A stretch of 64,000 nucleotides of DNA from Oleisolibacter albus (GCF_003336875.1 NZ_QGNJ01000002.1:124001-188000), one strand, 5' to 3'. Numbered from the stretch's first letter, positions 36,856-47,095 are shown. Notes: a model not told the origin generated them from the letters alone. Made by a program: numbers and translations.

Positions 36856-37799
36856 CGCGGTGCGGCGCGGCTGGCCAGCTTCCACTGGTTGGCCTGGGAG
36901 AATTTGCGGGCCAGGAAGGCATAGGTCTGCTTCAGCAGCGCGTCCAGCGGCGGCCCCTTCTCCACCGGGGTCGTCTCCCACCCCTCCAGCACCTCGTCCC
37001 ACAGCATCAGGCACTGGTGCAGGTCGTCCCGCATCTCGCGGATATAGGCGACGTTCTTATCGAAGGCCCGCAGCATCGACAGGACCTCGCCGGTCTGGGC
37101 GTCCAGCTGGGCGAAGCGCTGTTCCAGGTCGGCGATGGGCGGCATGGACAGGGTCTGCATGCGCACGATCTCCTCGCGCACCGTGCGTTCGATCTTGTAC
37201 AGCCGGTGGGCCGTCTCCAGCCCCTGGCGGATCAGGGCCAGCTTGGCCGCCCGGTCGCGCAGCGCCTCCACATAGGACAGCTCGCCTGCCAGCGCGTCGA
37301 TGCGCTTGCCCAGCTCCTCCTCAGGATTGTCGGTCAGGGCCAGCCGGTCGGCGATGACGCGGAAGGCCTCGGCCACGCGGGCCTTGGTCTTGGGGTCCTC
37401 GGCCACCTGCTCCAGTTCCGTGGGATTGGAGATCACGGTCTCGCCGCCGGTCAGCCAGGTCACCAGCTGCACCGTCAGCCGGGCCTTGGCCCGGATGAAG
37501 TGGGCCTCGTCCACCCGCCAGCTGGCGGTGCCGTCGATCAGCTCGTTGGGGATGCTGTCACCGGGGCGGATCTGGCGCACATAGTTCAGCCCCTTCTCCA
37601 CCATGGCCAGCAATTGCCCGTCGAAGCCCTTGGGGTCGATCTTGAATTCGTTGCACAGCTTGTCGATGGGCACTTCGGCGTCGTTCTTGCCCAGCTTGAA
37701 GCGCATCACCGGCTCCTCGGTGGAGCGCGACAGCAGGAAACGGCAGTCCTCCAGGGTGAAGACCTTGTGCTCGAACAGGAAATGGGTGCTGCGGTTCAT
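36852..37799 (-). CDS. Unrecognised helical protein, 315 aa
   Basis: I do not recognise a family. The protein starts MNRSTHFLFEHKVFTLEDC, has a small N-terminal part rich in strands (about residues 1-70), a region with LVTWLTGGETVISNPTELEQVAEDP, and then long amphipathic, charged helices (about 130-300: ELGKRIDALAGELSYVEALRD, TVREEIVRMQTLSMPPIADLEQRFAQLDAQ) that look like coiled coil. No signal peptide or membrane segment. It ends inside a tandem-repeat array. The neighbours (fabI, amino acid transporter) give no functional hint. Confidence 0.85.
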   Translation of the reverse strand: MNRSTHFLFEHKVFTLEDCRFLLSRSTEEPVMRFKLGKNDAEVPIDKLCNEFKIDPKGFDGQLLAMVEKGLNYVRQIRPGDSIPNELIDGTASWRVDEAHFIRAKARLTVQLVTWLTGGETVISNPTELEQVAEDPKTKARVAEAFRVIADRLALTDNPEEELGKRIDALAGELSYVEALRDRAAKLALIRQGLETAHRLYKIERTVREEIVRMQTLSMPPIADLEQRFAQLDAQTGEVLSMLRAFDKNVAYIREMRDDLHQCLMLWDEVLEGWETTPVEKGPPLDALLKQTYAFLARKFSQANQWKLASRAAPR

Positions 37800-38039
37800 C
37801 GGGGTCCGAGGGGGCTGCGCCGCGCCGGCCGGCCCGGACGAAGGCGAAGAATTGACAGGATAGCATGGGGGGTGACCGGGGGCATGCACAAGCATCCCCC
37901 CTTTGTACAAGGCACGGTCCAGGTTGCTGCACGGCTGCCGGGTTGCGGCAGGCGTGCGGCGGGGGTGCGAAAGGCTCTTCCAGGCCGGGCCGGTGCGCGC
38001 TAGCCTCGGCCCGCCCATCCCCCGGAGTCGCCCGTGCCC

Positions 38040-38834
38040 ATGTCCGCCCCTGTCACGCCCGCAGCCCAGCCCGCCATCGTGGTGGAGGATCTGCACAAGC
38101 GGTTCGGTGACCTGGAGGTGCTGAAGGGCGTGTCGCTGACGGCGCGCGAGCGGGAGGTGGTGGCCCTGATCGGCTCCTCCGGTTCGGGCAAGAGCACGCT
38201 CCTGCGCTGCATCAACCTGCTGGAGGTGCCGGATTCCGGCCGCGTCTGGATCGAGGGGGAGGAGCTGCGCCTGACCACGGACCGGTCGGGCCGGGCCAGG
38301 CCTGCCGACCGCCGGCAGGTGGACCGCATCCGCCGCCGGTGCGGCATGGTGTTTCAGAGCTTCAACCTGTGGACCCACCGCAGCGTGCTGGAGAATGTCA
38401 TCGAGGCGCCGGTGCATGTGCTGGGCCAGCCCCGGGACGAGGCGGTGGCGCGGGCCGAGCGCCTGCTGGCCAAGGTCGGACTCGACCAGAAGAAGGACGC
38501 CTATCCGGCGCAGCTGTCCGGCGGGCAGCAGCAGCGGGCCGCCATCGCCCGCATGCTGGCCATGGAACCGCAGGTCATGCTGTTCGACGAACCGACCAGC
38601 GCGCTGGACCCCGAACTGGTCGGCGAGGTGCTGCGGGTTATGCGCGATCTGGCCGACGAGGGGGCGACCATGCTGATCGTCACCCATGAGATGGCCTTCG
38701 CCCGCGAGGTGTCGGACAAGGTCGTCTTCCTGCACCAGGGCCGCATCGAGGAGGAGGGGCCGCCGGAGCAGGTGTTCGGCAATCCCAGCAGCGAACGCTG
38801 CCGCCAGTTCCTGGCGCGCGAGGGACGTCTTTAA
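38040..38834 (+). CDS. Polar amino acid ABC transporter, ATP-binding protein
   Basis: A 264-residue ATPase like HisP and GlnQ. It shows Walker [10 protein letters not shown] near residue 50, [17 protein letters not shown] (Q-loop and helical part), the signature [17 protein letters not shown] and Walker [14 protein letters not shown], and the H-loop in [15 protein letters not shown] at 38040 is used, with a GTG six bases upstream as alternative. It opens a four-gene transporter cluster. Confidence 0.95.
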   Translation: MSAPVTPAAQPAIVVEDLHKRFGDLEVLKGVSLTAREREVVALIGSSGSGKSTLLRCINLLEVPDSGRVWIEGEELRLTTDRSGRARPADRRQVDRIRRRCGMVFQSFNLWTHRSVLENVIEAPVHVLGQPRDEAVARAERLLAKVGLDQKKDAYPAQLSGGQQQRAAIARMLAMEPQVMLFDEPTSALDPELVGEVLRVMRDLADEGATMLIVTHEMAFAREVSDKVVFLHQGRIEEEGPPEQVFGNPSSERCRQFLAREGRL

Positions 38835-38940
38835 GTGGTGGCGCTTGACGCCGGCCGGGTTTCGTCTTGAAAGTGCAACATCTTAGGTTCCGTGACGCAC
38901 TCTGGTGGTGCGGGGCGTCGGGCGCGAAGGGGACGATGGC

Positions 38941-39813
38941 ATGAAGAGGGTGTTCGCCGCGGTTGCGGCGTTGGCGGTGACGCTGGTGCTGGCCGGGTGC
39001 GGCCAGGAGGAGAACAAGCAGCAGGCGGCCGACAAGCCCCTTCCCGATCCCATCCGCTTCGCCACCGAGGGCGCCTATCCGCCCTACAACATGGTCGACA
39101 GCAGCGGCAAGCTGACCGGCTTCGAGATCGACATGGTCAACGAGATGTGCAGCCGCATGAAGGTGCGCTGCGAATGGGTGGTGCAGGCCTGGGACGGCAC
39201 CATCCCCGGCCTCCAGGCCGGCCGCTTCGATGCCGCCATCTCCGGCATGTCCATCACGCCGGAACGCCGGCAGGTGGTGGACTTCACCGTCGGGTACGCC
39301 TCCACCCCGGCCTATCTGGTCACGGCCAAGGACAATCCGCTGCAGGCCGTGACCTATGGCATGGAGCGCGTCAATCTGGACGAGATCGACCCGGCGGAGC
39401 AGCAGGCCATCGATCTGGTCCGCGCCCAGCTGAAGGGCAAGACGGTGGGGGTGCAGACCGCCACCATCCATGCCGACTTCGCCGACAAATATCTGGCCGA
39501 CGTGGTCGATCTGCGCCGCTACGACACGCAGGAGAACATGGCGCTGGACCTGCAGTCTGGCCGCATCGAGGTCGGGCTGGCCGATGCCGTGGCCTGGGAA
39601 CCCTTCCTGGACCGTCCGGAGGGGCAGGCCTACAGCTTCTTCGGTCCGGGCTTCGATGGCGGTCTGTTCGGGGCCGGCATGGGCATCGCCCTGCGCAAGG
39701 GCGACGACAAGCTGCTGGATGCGCTGAACGGTGCCATCCGCTCCCTGAAGGAGGATGGCAGCCTGCGCAAGATGGCCGAGCAGTGGTTCGGCTTCGACAG
39801 TTCCATGCCCTGA
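38941..39813 (+). CDS. Amino acid ABC transporter substrate-binding lipoprotein
   Basis: A 290-residue periplasmic binding protein of the polar amino acid type, with a lipobox leader LVLAGC (Cys20). The mature part opens DPIRFATEGAYPPYNMVDSSGKLTGFEIDMVNEMC, then QAWDGTIPGLQAGRFDAAISGMSITPERRQVVDFT, both standard for lysine/arginine/ornithine or glutamine binders. Which amino acid is carried is not clear. AAGGGGACG precedes the ATG at 38941. Confidence 0.94.
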   Translation: MKRVFAAVAALAVTLVLAGCGQEENKQQAADKPLPDPIRFATEGAYPPYNMVDSSGKLTGFEIDMVNEMCSRMKVRCEWVVQAWDGTIPGLQAGRFDAAISGMSITPERRQVVDFTVGYASTPAYLVTAKDNPLQAVTYGMERVNLDEIDPAEQQAIDLVRAQLKGKTVGVQTATIHADFADKYLADVVDLRRYDTQENMALDLQSGRIEVGLADAVAWEPFLDRPEGQAYSFFGPGFDGGLFGAGMGIALRKGDDKLLDALNGAIRSLKEDGSLRKMAEQWFGFDSSMP

Positions 39814-39851
39814 GGCACCATCCGGTGCCCCGCTCTCGCTGATGGTTCCCC

Positions 39852-40562
39852 ATGCTGGACCTCTTGCAATTCGGTGACTCCGGTTGGGGGGACGAGATCC
39901 TGCGCGGCGCCGGGATGACGCTGGTGGTGGCCGTGCTCGCCTATGGCATCGGTCTGGTGCTGGGATCGCTGTCGGCCGCCGCCACCCTGGCCGGCGGCCT
40001 GCTGCTGCGCGGTGCCGCCGCCGTCTACACCACGGTGGTGCGCGGGGTGCCGGCCCTGCTGGTGATCTGGCTGCTGTTCTTCGGCGGCGGCAGCGCCGCC
40101 ACCTGGGCCGCCGGCCTGTTCGGCTTCAGCGGCCGGGTCGACCTGTCGCCCTTCGTCATCGGCGTGCTGGCGGTGGGGTTGGTCTCCGGCGCCTATGCGG
40201 CGGAGGTGATCCGCGGCGCCGTCCAGGCGGTGCCGGCCGGCCAGCTGGAGGCGGCGCGGGCGCTGGGGATGCAGCGGGGGCTGATCCTGCGCCGCATCCT
40301 GGTGCCGCTGGCCCTGCGCTATGCCCTGCCGGGCCTGTCGAATGTCTGGCAGATGACGCTGAAGGACACTTCCCTGATCATGGTCACCGGCCTGGCCGAA
40401 CTGATGCGCGTCTCCTTCGTCGCCAGCGGCTCCACCCGCCAGCCCTTCCTGTTCTACATCGCCGCGGCGGTGATCTTCATGCTGCTGACCACGGGGTCGG
40501 AGCTGCTGTTCCACCGGGCCGAGCGCCGCGCCGCGCGCGGCGTGCGCCGGGCCGGGGCCTGA
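39852..40562 (+). CDS. Amino acid ABC transporter permease (first)
   Basis: A 236-residue inner-membrane protein with about five hydrophobic segments and the permease loop EAARALGMQRGLILRRILVPLALRYALPGLSNVWQM, which binds the ATPase. Its N-terminus carries a His/Glu-poor amphipathic start. It follows the binding-protein gene by 38 bases and pairs with the next permease to form a heteromeric channel. Confidence 0.93.
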   Translation: MLDLLQFGDSGWGDEILRGAGMTLVVAVLAYGIGLVLGSLSAAATLAGGLLLRGAAAVYTTVVRGVPALLVIWLLFFGGGSAATWAAGLFGFSGRVDLSPFVIGVLAVGLVSGAYAAEVIRGAVQAVPAGQLEAARALGMQRGLILRRILVPLALRYALPGLSNVWQMTLKDTSLIMVTGLAELMRVSFVASGSTRQPFLFYIAAAVIFMLLTTGSELLFHRAERRAARGVRRAGA

Positions 40563-40573
40563 GGGGGGCGGCC

Positions 40574-41257
40574 ATGGATTTGACCCTGATCCAGACCTCG
40601 CTGCCGCAACTGGCCGCCGGTGCCGTGCTGACGCTGGAACTGGTGCTGCTGTCGCTGGCCGCCGGCATCGTCCTGGCCGTGGCCACGGCCTTCGGCCGGC
40701 TGTCCCGGCTGCGGCCGCTGTCGCTGCTGGTGGGGGCCTATGTCTTCGTCTTCCGCTCCACGCCGCTGCTGGTGCAGATCTTCCTGATCTATTACGGGCT
40801 GGGGCAGTTCGAGGCGGTGCGCGCAAGCCTGGTTTGGCCGCTGCTGCGCGAGCCCTACTGGTGCGCCATCCTGGCCCTGACGCTGAACACCGGGGCCTAT
40901 GGCGGCGAGATCATCCGCGGCGGCATCCTGTCCGTTCCCTTCGGCCAGATCGAGGCGGCACGGGCGCTGGGCATGGCGCCGGGCCTGATGTACCGCCGCA
41001 TCATCCTGCCTCAGGCCTTCCGCCAGGTGCTGCCGGCCTACGGCAACGAGATGATCCAGGTGGTGCAGGCCAGTTCGCTGGCCAGCACCATCACGCTGAT
41101 GGAACTGACCGGCGTGGCCCGCGCCATCGCCGCCCGCACCTACCAGCCGCTGGAGGTGTTCCTGGTGGCCGGGGCCTTCTATCTGCTGCTCAATCTCGTC
41201 ATCGCCCAGGGTGTGCGCCTGGCCGAACGCCGCCTGGCCCGGGAGACGCGGCGCTAG
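40574..41257 (+). CDS. Amino acid ABC transporter permease (second)
   Basis: A 227-residue permease with VFVFRSTPLLVQIFLIYYGLGQF near residue 55 and the coupling loop QIEAARALGMAPGLMYRRIILPQAFRQVLPAYGNE. The ATG at 40574 is 11 bases after the previous stop, with GAGGGG as ribosome site. It completes the ATPase, binding protein and two permeases expected of this family; the cluster ends before the tRNA gene. Confidence 0.94.
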   Translation: MDLTLIQTSLPQLAAGAVLTLELVLLSLAAGIVLAVATAFGRLSRLRPLSLLVGAYVFVFRSTPLLVQIFLIYYGLGQFEAVRASLVWPLLREPYWCAILALTLNTGAYGGEIIRGGILSVPFGQIEAARALGMAPGLMYRRIILPQAFRQVLPAYGNEMIQVVQASSLASTITLMELTGVARAIAARTYQPLEVFLVAGAFYLLLNLVIAQGVRLAERRLARETRR

Positions 41258-41417
41258 GCCGGGACAGGCGGACGCGCATCCCGGCGGGCCGGCACTGTTC
41301 GCCGGCGGCGTGCGCGTTTGCCCCGCGATGGCGCCATCCCGCCGCGCGGATGGCCCGGCCGCCATTGCGGCAGGCTGGATTGTCGGAGAGAGTCTGTCGG
41401 AAAGGGAAGGAGGGAAA

Positions 41418-41493
<76 letters not shown>

Positions 41494-41799
41494 ACATTTC
41501 CGTCGGCCACCCCTGGGTATCGCGGGCGGCTCGAAGTGGGCGGGATAATGGTCAGGCGGGGGCGGCCTGTCAAGGGCTTTGCGCGGGCCTCATCGGGCAA
41601 ATCGGCGGGCAAATCGGCGGGCAAGGGGCGGAGACGCGGGGGCTCCCGCATCCGTCCGCTGTATCCCGGACCCGCTCTCCGCTCTGCGGTCGTGCATCCC
41701 TGGACAGGGCGGGGCACCGACATTACGTTCATGCCCGGGGAAGAAGCGGTCCGTTCCGGTGGCGCTCCCCCGTATGGCAAACCGAACCAGGCAGGACCA
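41494..41799. other. Region between tRNA-Ala and yggT with a short tandem repeat
   Basis: No gene is supported in this 306-base stretch. It holds the upstream side of the tRNA gene and the promoter area of yggT. GGGCAAATCGGC is repeated exactly at 41595-41606 and 41607-41618 with a partial third copy. No clear promoter hexamers were found. Confidence 0.55.
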
Positions 41800-42111
41800 A
41801 TGGCACCGCTGATCATCGCTCTGTTGCAGCTCATCGATACGGTCCTGGCCCTGTATGTCTGGGTTCTCATCATCTCCGCGGTGTTGAGCTGGCTGATCGC
41901 CTTCGACGTCATCAACACCCGCAACCGCTTCGTCTACACGGTCAGCGACATGCTGTACCGGCTGACCGAGCCGGTGCTGGGCCGCGTCCGCGCCGTCCTG
42001 CCCAATCTCGGCGGGCTGGACCTGTCGCCGGTGGTGGTGATCCTGGCCATCATGTTCATCCGCTCGCTGCTGGCCGGCTATGCCGGATCGATCGTCGGCA
42101 CTTTCGGCTGA
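41800..42111 (+). CDS. YggT family membrane protein
   Basis: A 103-residue protein with two hydrophobic halves: LIIALLQLIDTVLALYVWVLIISAVLSWLIAFDVINTRNRFVY and LSPVVVILAIMFIRSLLAGYAG. This is the YggT family, linked in several bacteria to cell division or osmotic stress, without a firm function. It precedes a DUF167 gene, as in many proteobacteria, separated by eight bases. Confidence 0.94.
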   Translation: MAPLIIALLQLIDTVLALYVWVLIISAVLSWLIAFDVINTRNRFVYTVSDMLYRLTEPVLGRVRAVLPNLGGLDLSPVVVILAIMFIRSLLAGYAGSIVGTFG

Positions 42112-42119
42112 GCGCCGCG

Positions 42120-42443
42120 ATGAAGCCGCCGGTCGAGCCCGTGGCGGGTGGGGTCAAGGTCTATCTCCGCGTCACGCCCAAGGCGTCGCGCACCGCGGTG
42201 CAGGGGCTGGCCGACGGGGCTGACGGGCGCCGGGTGGTCAAGGTCGCCGTCACCGCCGTGCCCGAGGACGGCAAGGCCAACGCCGCCGTCATCGGGCTGC
42301 TGGCCAAGCAGTGGCGGGTGGCGAAATCCAGCATCGACGTGGCCGCGGGTGGCGCCGACCGGTCCAAAGTATTATTCGTAGGCGGCGAACCGCAGGATCT
42401 GGCCGCCCGTCTGTTGGCGTGGGCCGAAGCCCTGCCAGGATAG
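42120..42443 (+). CDS. DUF167 (YggU-type) protein
   Basis: A 107-residue protein of the DUF167 family: GGVKVYLRVTPKASRTAVQGLADGADGRRVVKVAVTAVPEDGKANAAVIGLLAKQWRVAKS. The fold is known but not the role. It follows yggT closely, so joint transcription is likely, and precedes folD by 57 bases. Confidence 0.94.
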   Translation: MKPPVEPVAGGVKVYLRVTPKASRTAVQGLADGADGRRVVKVAVTAVPEDGKANAAVIGLLAKQWRVAKSSIDVAAGGADRSKVLFVGGEPQDLAARLLAWAEALPG

Positions 42444-42500
42444 GGCCTGCCCCCGCCAACAGACGGGCGGACTGCCCAGAACGACCGAGGACCGGAGACC

Positions 42501-43433
42501 ATGTCGGAAGCACGCATCATCGATGGCAAGGCCTTCGCCGCGGATTTGCGCGGACGCATCGGGCAGGCGGTGCAGCGGCTGCGGACCGAGCGCGCCCTGA
42601 TCCCCGGCCTGGCCGTGGTGCTGGTGGGCGAGGATCCGGCCAGCCAGATCTATGTGCGCAACAAGGGCGAGCAGACCCGCGAGTCGGGCATGCACTCCGT
42701 GACGCACCGGCTGCCGGCCGACACCACGCAGGAAGCGCTGCTGCGTCTGGTGGACCAGCTCAACCATGATCCCAGCATCCACGGCATCCTGGTGCAGCTG
42801 CCGCTGCCGGCCCATATCGACAGCGCCGCGGTGCTGGCCGGCATCACGCCGGAAAAGGACGTGGACGGGTTCCATGTGGTCAATGCCGGCCGGCTGGCCG
42901 TGGGGCTGCCGGCGCTGGTGCCCTGCACGCCGCTGGGCTGCCTGATGCTGCTGCGCGACACGGTGGGGTCGCTGCGCGGGCTGCATGCCGTGGTCGTCGG
43001 CCGCTCCAACATCGTCGGCAAGCCCATGGCCCAGCTGCTGCTGCAACAGGACTGCACGGTGACCGTGGCCCACAGCCGGACCGTGGACCTGCCCGCCGTC
43101 TGCCGCGGCGCCGACATCCTGGTGGCCGCCGTCGGCCGGCCGGAGATGGTGCGCGGCGACTGGATCAAGGAAGGCGCCGTGGTCATCGATGTGGGCATCA
43201 ACCGGGTCCCGGCCCGCGATCCCGTGGCCGCCGCGGCCGGCAAGACCCGCCTCGTCGGCGATGTGGCCTTCGAGGAGGCCAAGGCCGTGGCCGGGGCCAT
43301 CACCCCGGTGCCGGGCGGCGTCGGCCCCATGACCATCGCCTGTCTGCTGCTGAACACGCTGACCGCGGCCTGCCGCACGGCGGGCATCGACCTGCCGGCC
43401 GAGGTCACCACCGCCCGCGGGACTCCCGTTTGA
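42501..43433 (+). CDS. folD: Bifunctional methylenetetrahydrofolate dehydrogenase/cyclohydrolase
   Basis: Interconverts 5,10-methylene- and 10-formyl-tetrahydrofolate for one-carbon metabolism. The 310-residue protein has the catalytic [14 protein letters not shown] with Lys55, [15 protein letters not shown], the NADP-binding [31 protein letters not shown] and the ending [23 protein letters not shown] at 42501 with CGGAGACC upstream. Its stop overlaps the TTG start of the CorA-like gene. Confidence 0.98.
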   Translation: MSEARIIDGKAFAADLRGRIGQAVQRLRTERALIPGLAVVLVGEDPASQIYVRNKGEQTRESGMHSVTHRLPADTTQEALLRLVDQLNHDPSIHGILVQLPLPAHIDSAAVLAGITPEKDVDGFHVVNAGRLAVGLPALVPCTPLGCLMLLRDTVGSLRGLHAVVVGRSNIVGKPMAQLLLQQDCTVTVAHSRTVDLPAVCRGADILVAAVGRPEMVRGDWIKEGAVVIDVGINRVPARDPVAAAAGKTRLVGDVAFEEAKAVAGAITPVPGGVGPMTIACLLLNTLTAACRTAGIDLPAEVTTARGTPV

Positions 43434-44482
43434 TCACGGCCTATGTCCGCGATGGCGAGGGGTTGCAGGCCCGTCTGCTGGAGCCGGGGGCGGCGCTGCC
43501 GCCCGGCACCGTCTGGCTCGACGTGCTGCGGCCGGGGCCGGAGGAGCGCGGGCTGACCGAACGCCTGCTGGGCCTGGAACTGCCCACCGAAGAGGACATG
43601 AGCGAGATCGAGGCGTCGTCCCGCCTCTATGTGGAGGGCGACTGCGCCTTCCTGACCACGCCGGTCATCAGCCGCGGTGACAACGGGCGGCTGGATCTGG
43701 GCCTGCTGACCTTCGTGCTGACGCCGGGCGTGCTGGTCACGCTGCGCAACACCGAGCCGCTGTGGCTGTCGATCTTCGCCGCCCGCGCCCTGCGCAGCCC
43801 GGCCCTGGTGACCACGGCGCTGGAGGCCATGCTGGGCCTGCTGGAGGCGGTGGTGGACCGGGCGGCCGACGTGCTGGAGATGGTGGGTGGCGATCTGGAC
43901 GAGCTGTCCAGCCGCGTCTTCGCCGAGGCCAAGGAGCACGAGCTGCGGACCGACGACCGCGCCGGTGACGGTGCCCGCCGCCGCCGCATCGTGCAGCGGG
44001 CCGTCACCGGCTCGCCCAAGCCTGTGGCCGACAGCCTGAAGGCTGTCATCACCGGTGTGGGCCGGGCCGGCGACCTGACGCAGAAGGTCCGCGCCTGCCT
44101 GGCCGGACTGGAGCGGCTGTGCGCCTTCGCCCTGACCGTGGTGGGCGCACGCATGAACAAGGACCAGAAGGTCCGGCTGAAGACCATCGCCCGCGACGTG
44201 CATTCGCTGGTGGAGCATGCGGGCTTCCAGGCCATGCAGACCAACTTCCTGCTGGATGCCACGCTGGGCGTCATCGACATCCAGCAGACCAACATCATCA
44301 AGATCTTCTCGGTGGCGGCCGTGGTCTTCCTGCCGCCGACGCTGGTGGCCAGCATCTATGGCATGAACTTCCATCACCAGCCGGAGCTGGACTGGTCCTT
44401 CGGCTATCCGCTGGCGCTGCTGCTGATGCTGTTGTCGGCGGTGCTGCCGCTGGTCTATTTCCGTCGCCGTGGCTGGCTGTAG
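43430..44482 (+). CDS. CorA-like divalent metal ion transporter
   Basis: A 350-residue protein with a long cytoplasmic N-terminal domain and two C-terminal membrane segments (about residues 290-345). The family GMN motif is visible as [15 protein letters not shown]. CorA proteins form pentameric Mg2+, Co2+ or Ni2+ channels. The TTG start at 43430 overlaps folD's TGA by three bases, so it may be read by coupled translation. Whether it carries Mg2+ or another metal cannot be told. Confidence 0.93.
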   Translation: MITAYVRDGEGLQARLLEPGAALPPGTVWLDVLRPGPEERGLTERLLGLELPTEEDMSEIEASSRLYVEGDCAFLTTPVISRGDNGRLDLGLLTFVLTPGVLVTLRNTEPLWLSIFAARALRSPALVTTALEAMLGLLEAVVDRAADVLEMVGGDLDELSSRVFAEAKEHELRTDDRAGDGARRRRIVQRAVTGSPKPVADSLKAVITGVGRAGDLTQKVRACLAGLERLCAFALTVVGARMNKDQKVRLKTIARDVHSLVEHAGFQAMQTNFLLDATLGVIDIQQTNIIKIFSVAAVVFLPPTLVASIYGMNFHHQPELDWSFGYPLALLLMLLSAVLPLVYFRRRGWL

Positions 44483-44584
44483 CGGAGTCCGGCGGCGCGG
44501 CATTAACCCAACCTTCAAGAATATTCCGTTGTCTCGGCAGGCCGGTCCCGCGCAGGGTGCCCGGCGCCCGGGAGATATCGTCTG

Positions 44585-46465
44585 ATGGAGAGGCGTATGC
44601 CGACGGCTGCTCAGCCGCCCGCACCGCGGCCCGCGCCGCGGTTCGAATCCTGGGCCAACCTGCCCGCCATGTTCTTCGACCAGGCCGACCGGCTGGGGGA
44701 TCGCCCCCTGCTGCGGGTCAAGCGCGACGGCGCCTGGCACAGTCTCAGCTGGCGGCAGGTGGCGGCGCAGGTGGAGCAGGCCGCCCGCGGGCTGGCGGCG
44801 CTGGGCGTCAAGCCCGGCGACCGGGTCTGCATCGTGGCCGAGAACCGGCCGGAATGGCTGGTGGCCGATCTGGCGATCATGAGCCTGGGGGCCGTCACCG
44901 TCCCGGCCTACACCACCATCGGCATCCCGGATTATGTGCATGTGCTGCGCAACAGCGGGTCGAGTCTGGTGCTGGTGTCGGGGGCGGCGCTGACGCGCAA
45001 GGTCCATATGGCCATGCAGGAGACCCGCTGCTGCGCCACCCTGGTCACCATCGGGGTGGAGCCGCCGGCCGATCCCGCGCTGCGCACCCTGGATTGGGCC
45101 GGCCTGCTGGACGCAGGGCGGCAGACGGCGGTTTCCGGCGGGGATCAGCCCGGCGATGTGCTGCCCGGCGGGGCGCTCGACGTGCGGGCGCTGGTCGCCG
45201 GCTGGCCGCTCGACCGGCCCGCCTGCATCATCTACACGTCCGGCACCGGCGGCGCCCCCAAGGGCGTGGTGCTCAGCCACCGGGCGGTGCTGGCCAATTG
45301 CCGCGGCGCCGTCGACGTCATTGCCGAGATCGGCATCGGCACCGAGCTGTTCCTGTCCTGCCTGCCGCTGTCGCACGCCTATGAGCACAGCTGCGGCCAG
45401 TTCTTCCCCCTGACCATCGGGGCCGAGATCGCCTATGCCGAGGCCGTGGACAAGATCGGTGCCAACCTGCAGGAGCTGCGCCCCACCATCGTGCTGGTGG
45501 TGCCGCGCCTGTGCGAGGTGGTGATGCAGCGCATCCAGCGCGAGGTGGACCGGGCGCCGGCCCTGAACCGGCGGCTGTTCCAGCTGGCCCTGGCCCTGGG
45601 TGAGCAGCGCTACCGGGCCGGGGGCCGGCTGCCCCCGCACAAGGCCCTGCTGGACCGGCTGCTGGACCGGCTGGTGCGGCGGAAGGTGCAGGCCAGGCTG
45701 GGTGGGCGCATCCGCGGCCTGATCTCCGGCGGGGCGGCGCTGAACCCCGGTGTGGGCCTGTTCTTCCAGGCCCTGGGCTTCCCGCTGCTGCAGGGCTATG
45801 GCCAGACCGAGGCGGCGCCGCTGATCAGCGTCAACCGCTTCTCCAGCCCGCGCATCGATTCGGTGGGGCCGCCGGTGACCGGCTGCGTCGTCACCTTCGC
45901 CCCCGACGGCGAACTGCTGGTGCGTGGCCCCAATGTCATGCTGGGCTATTGGGACGACGATGCCGCCAGCGAGCGGGCGCTGGTGGACGGCTGGCTGCAC
46001 ACCGGCGATGTCGGCCACCGGGATGTGGAAGGCCGGATCGTCATCACCGACCGCAAGAAGGACCTGCTGGTGACCTCGGGCGGCGACAATGTCTCGCCGG
46101 CGCGGCTGGAGGCGCGGCTGAGCCTGGAGCCGGAGATCGCCCAGGCCGTGGTCTGCGGCGACAAGCGCCCCTATATCGTTGCCCTGCTGGTGCCGGATGC
46201 CGAGATCGCTGCCGCCTGGGCCCGCCGCCGCGGCAAGCCCGAGGCGCTGTCCGTCCTGGCCGGGGATGCCGAGTTCCGCAAACTGGTGGGCGATGCCGTC
46301 GACCGGGCCAACCGCACCCTGGCCGGGGTGGAGCGCATCCGCAAATTCGCCCTGGTGGCCGAGCCCTTCACCATCGACAACGGCATGCTGACGCCGACGC
46401 TGAAGATCAAGCGCGGCGTGGTCCAGGCCCGGTTCCAAGCCCAGATCGACGCCCTGTACGACTGA
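44585..46465 (+). CDS. Long-chain acyl-CoA synthetase (AMP-binding)
   Basis: A 626-residue member of the acyl-CoA synthetase superfamily that activates fatty acids through an acyl-AMP. The AMP-binding loop reads IIYTSGTGGAPKGVVLSH at about residue 217; the common form is TSGTTG, so Gly replaces a threonine here. QGYGQTEAAPLISVN and the TGDVGHRDVEGRIVITDRKKDLLVTSGGDNVSPARLE signature are present. ATG at 44597, with GGAGAGG just upstream, is an alternative start. Chain-length choice is not clear. Confidence 0.93.
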   Translation: MERRMPTAAQPPAPRPAPRFESWANLPAMFFDQADRLGDRPLLRVKRDGAWHSLSWRQVAAQVEQAARGLAALGVKPGDRVCIVAENRPEWLVADLAIMSLGAVTVPAYTTIGIPDYVHVLRNSGSSLVLVSGAALTRKVHMAMQETRCCATLVTIGVEPPADPALRTLDWAGLLDAGRQTAVSGGDQPGDVLPGGALDVRALVAGWPLDRPACIIYTSGTGGAPKGVVLSHRAVLANCRGAVDVIAEIGIGTELFLSCLPLSHAYEHSCGQFFPLTIGAEIAYAEAVDKIGANLQELRPTIVLVVPRLCEVVMQRIQREVDRAPALNRRLFQLALALGEQRYRAGGRLPPHKALLDRLLDRLVRRKVQARLGGRIRGLISGGAALNPGVGLFFQALGFPLLQGYGQTEAAPLISVNRFSSPRIDSVGPPVTGCVVTFAPDGELLVRGPNVMLGYWDDDAASERALVDGWLHTGDVGHRDVEGRIVITDRKKDLLVTSGGDNVSPARLEARLSLEPEIAQAVVCGDKRPYIVALLVPDAEIAAAWARRRGKPEALSVLAGDAEFRKLVGDAVDRANRTLAGVERIRKFALVAEPFTIDNGMLTPTLKIKRGVVQARFQAQIDALYD

Positions 46466-46480
46466 GGCCGGCCGCCGCGG

Positions 46481-47095
46481 TCAGGCCGGCGTCACCCGGC
46501 GCAGGGTCAGGTTGATGCGGCCGCCGCCCGGCACCAGCCGGCTGCTGCCGGGCAGGATGCGGTCGATGCCGTGGTAGCAGACGCGGGACAGGCCGCCGAA
46601 GACCATGGCGGTGCCGCTGGTCACGGCGAAGCTGCGGGTGGGGTCGCCGCGCCGGGGGCCGCCCAGCCGGAACACGGCCGTATCGCCCAGCGACAGGTTC
46701 AGGATCGGGGCGTCGAAGGTCTGCTCGTCCTCGTCCCGGTGCAGGCCCAGCCTGGCGCCGGCCCCGTGATAGAGGTTGATCAGGCAGCATTCCGGATCGG
46801 CGCGGTAGCCGGTCAGTGTCCGCCACAGCGCCAGCAGCGCCTCCGGGATCGGCGGCCAGGGCCGGCCGGTGCCGGGATGGGCCGGGGCATAGCGGTAGCC
46901 GCTGCGGTCGGCCACCCAGCCCAGCGGGCCGGCATTGGTCATGTCGATGCTGAAGGGCCGCCCGGACCCGGGCATGACATAGCGGCTGAACGGCGCCTCC
47001 CCGGCCAGGGTCAGCACGGTCCGCACCAGCGCCTGCTGGGCGGCGGGATCGAGGTGATCGGGATGGTGGCGGAAGCCGTCCACGGCGACCGGCAT
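46481..47095 (-). CDS. alkB: Alpha-ketoglutarate-dependent DNA repair dioxygenase AlkB
   Basis: Removes alkyl groups from DNA or RNA bases by Fe(II)- and 2-oxoglutarate-dependent oxidation. The 204-residue protein has iron ligands His119 and Asp121 (LHRDEDE), His175 (YHGIDRI), and the 2-oxoglutarate arginines Arg193 and Arg199 (RINLTLR). It starts MPVAVDGFRHHPDHL; GGAGATC precedes the ATG at 47095. It is convergent with the acyl-CoA synthetase gene, 15 bases apart. Confidence 0.94.
   Translation of the reverse strand: MPVAVDGFRHHPDHLDPAAQQALVRTVLTLAGEAPFSRYVMPGSGRPFSIDMTNAGPLGWVADRSGYRYAPAHPGTGRPWPPIPEALLALWRTLTGYRADPECCLINLYHGAGARLGLHRDEDEQTFDAPILNLSLGDTAVFRLGGPRRGDPTRSFAVTSGTAMVFGGLSRVCYHGIDRILPGSSRLVPGGGRINLTLRRVTPA

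Noticed and set aside
42650-46438. 1262-residue open frame antisense to folD, CorA-like and acyl-CoA synthetase genes
   Set aside because: It crosses three well-recognised genes on the other strand, has Gln/His/Gly-rich composition typical of antisense frames in GC-rich DNA and no family features.
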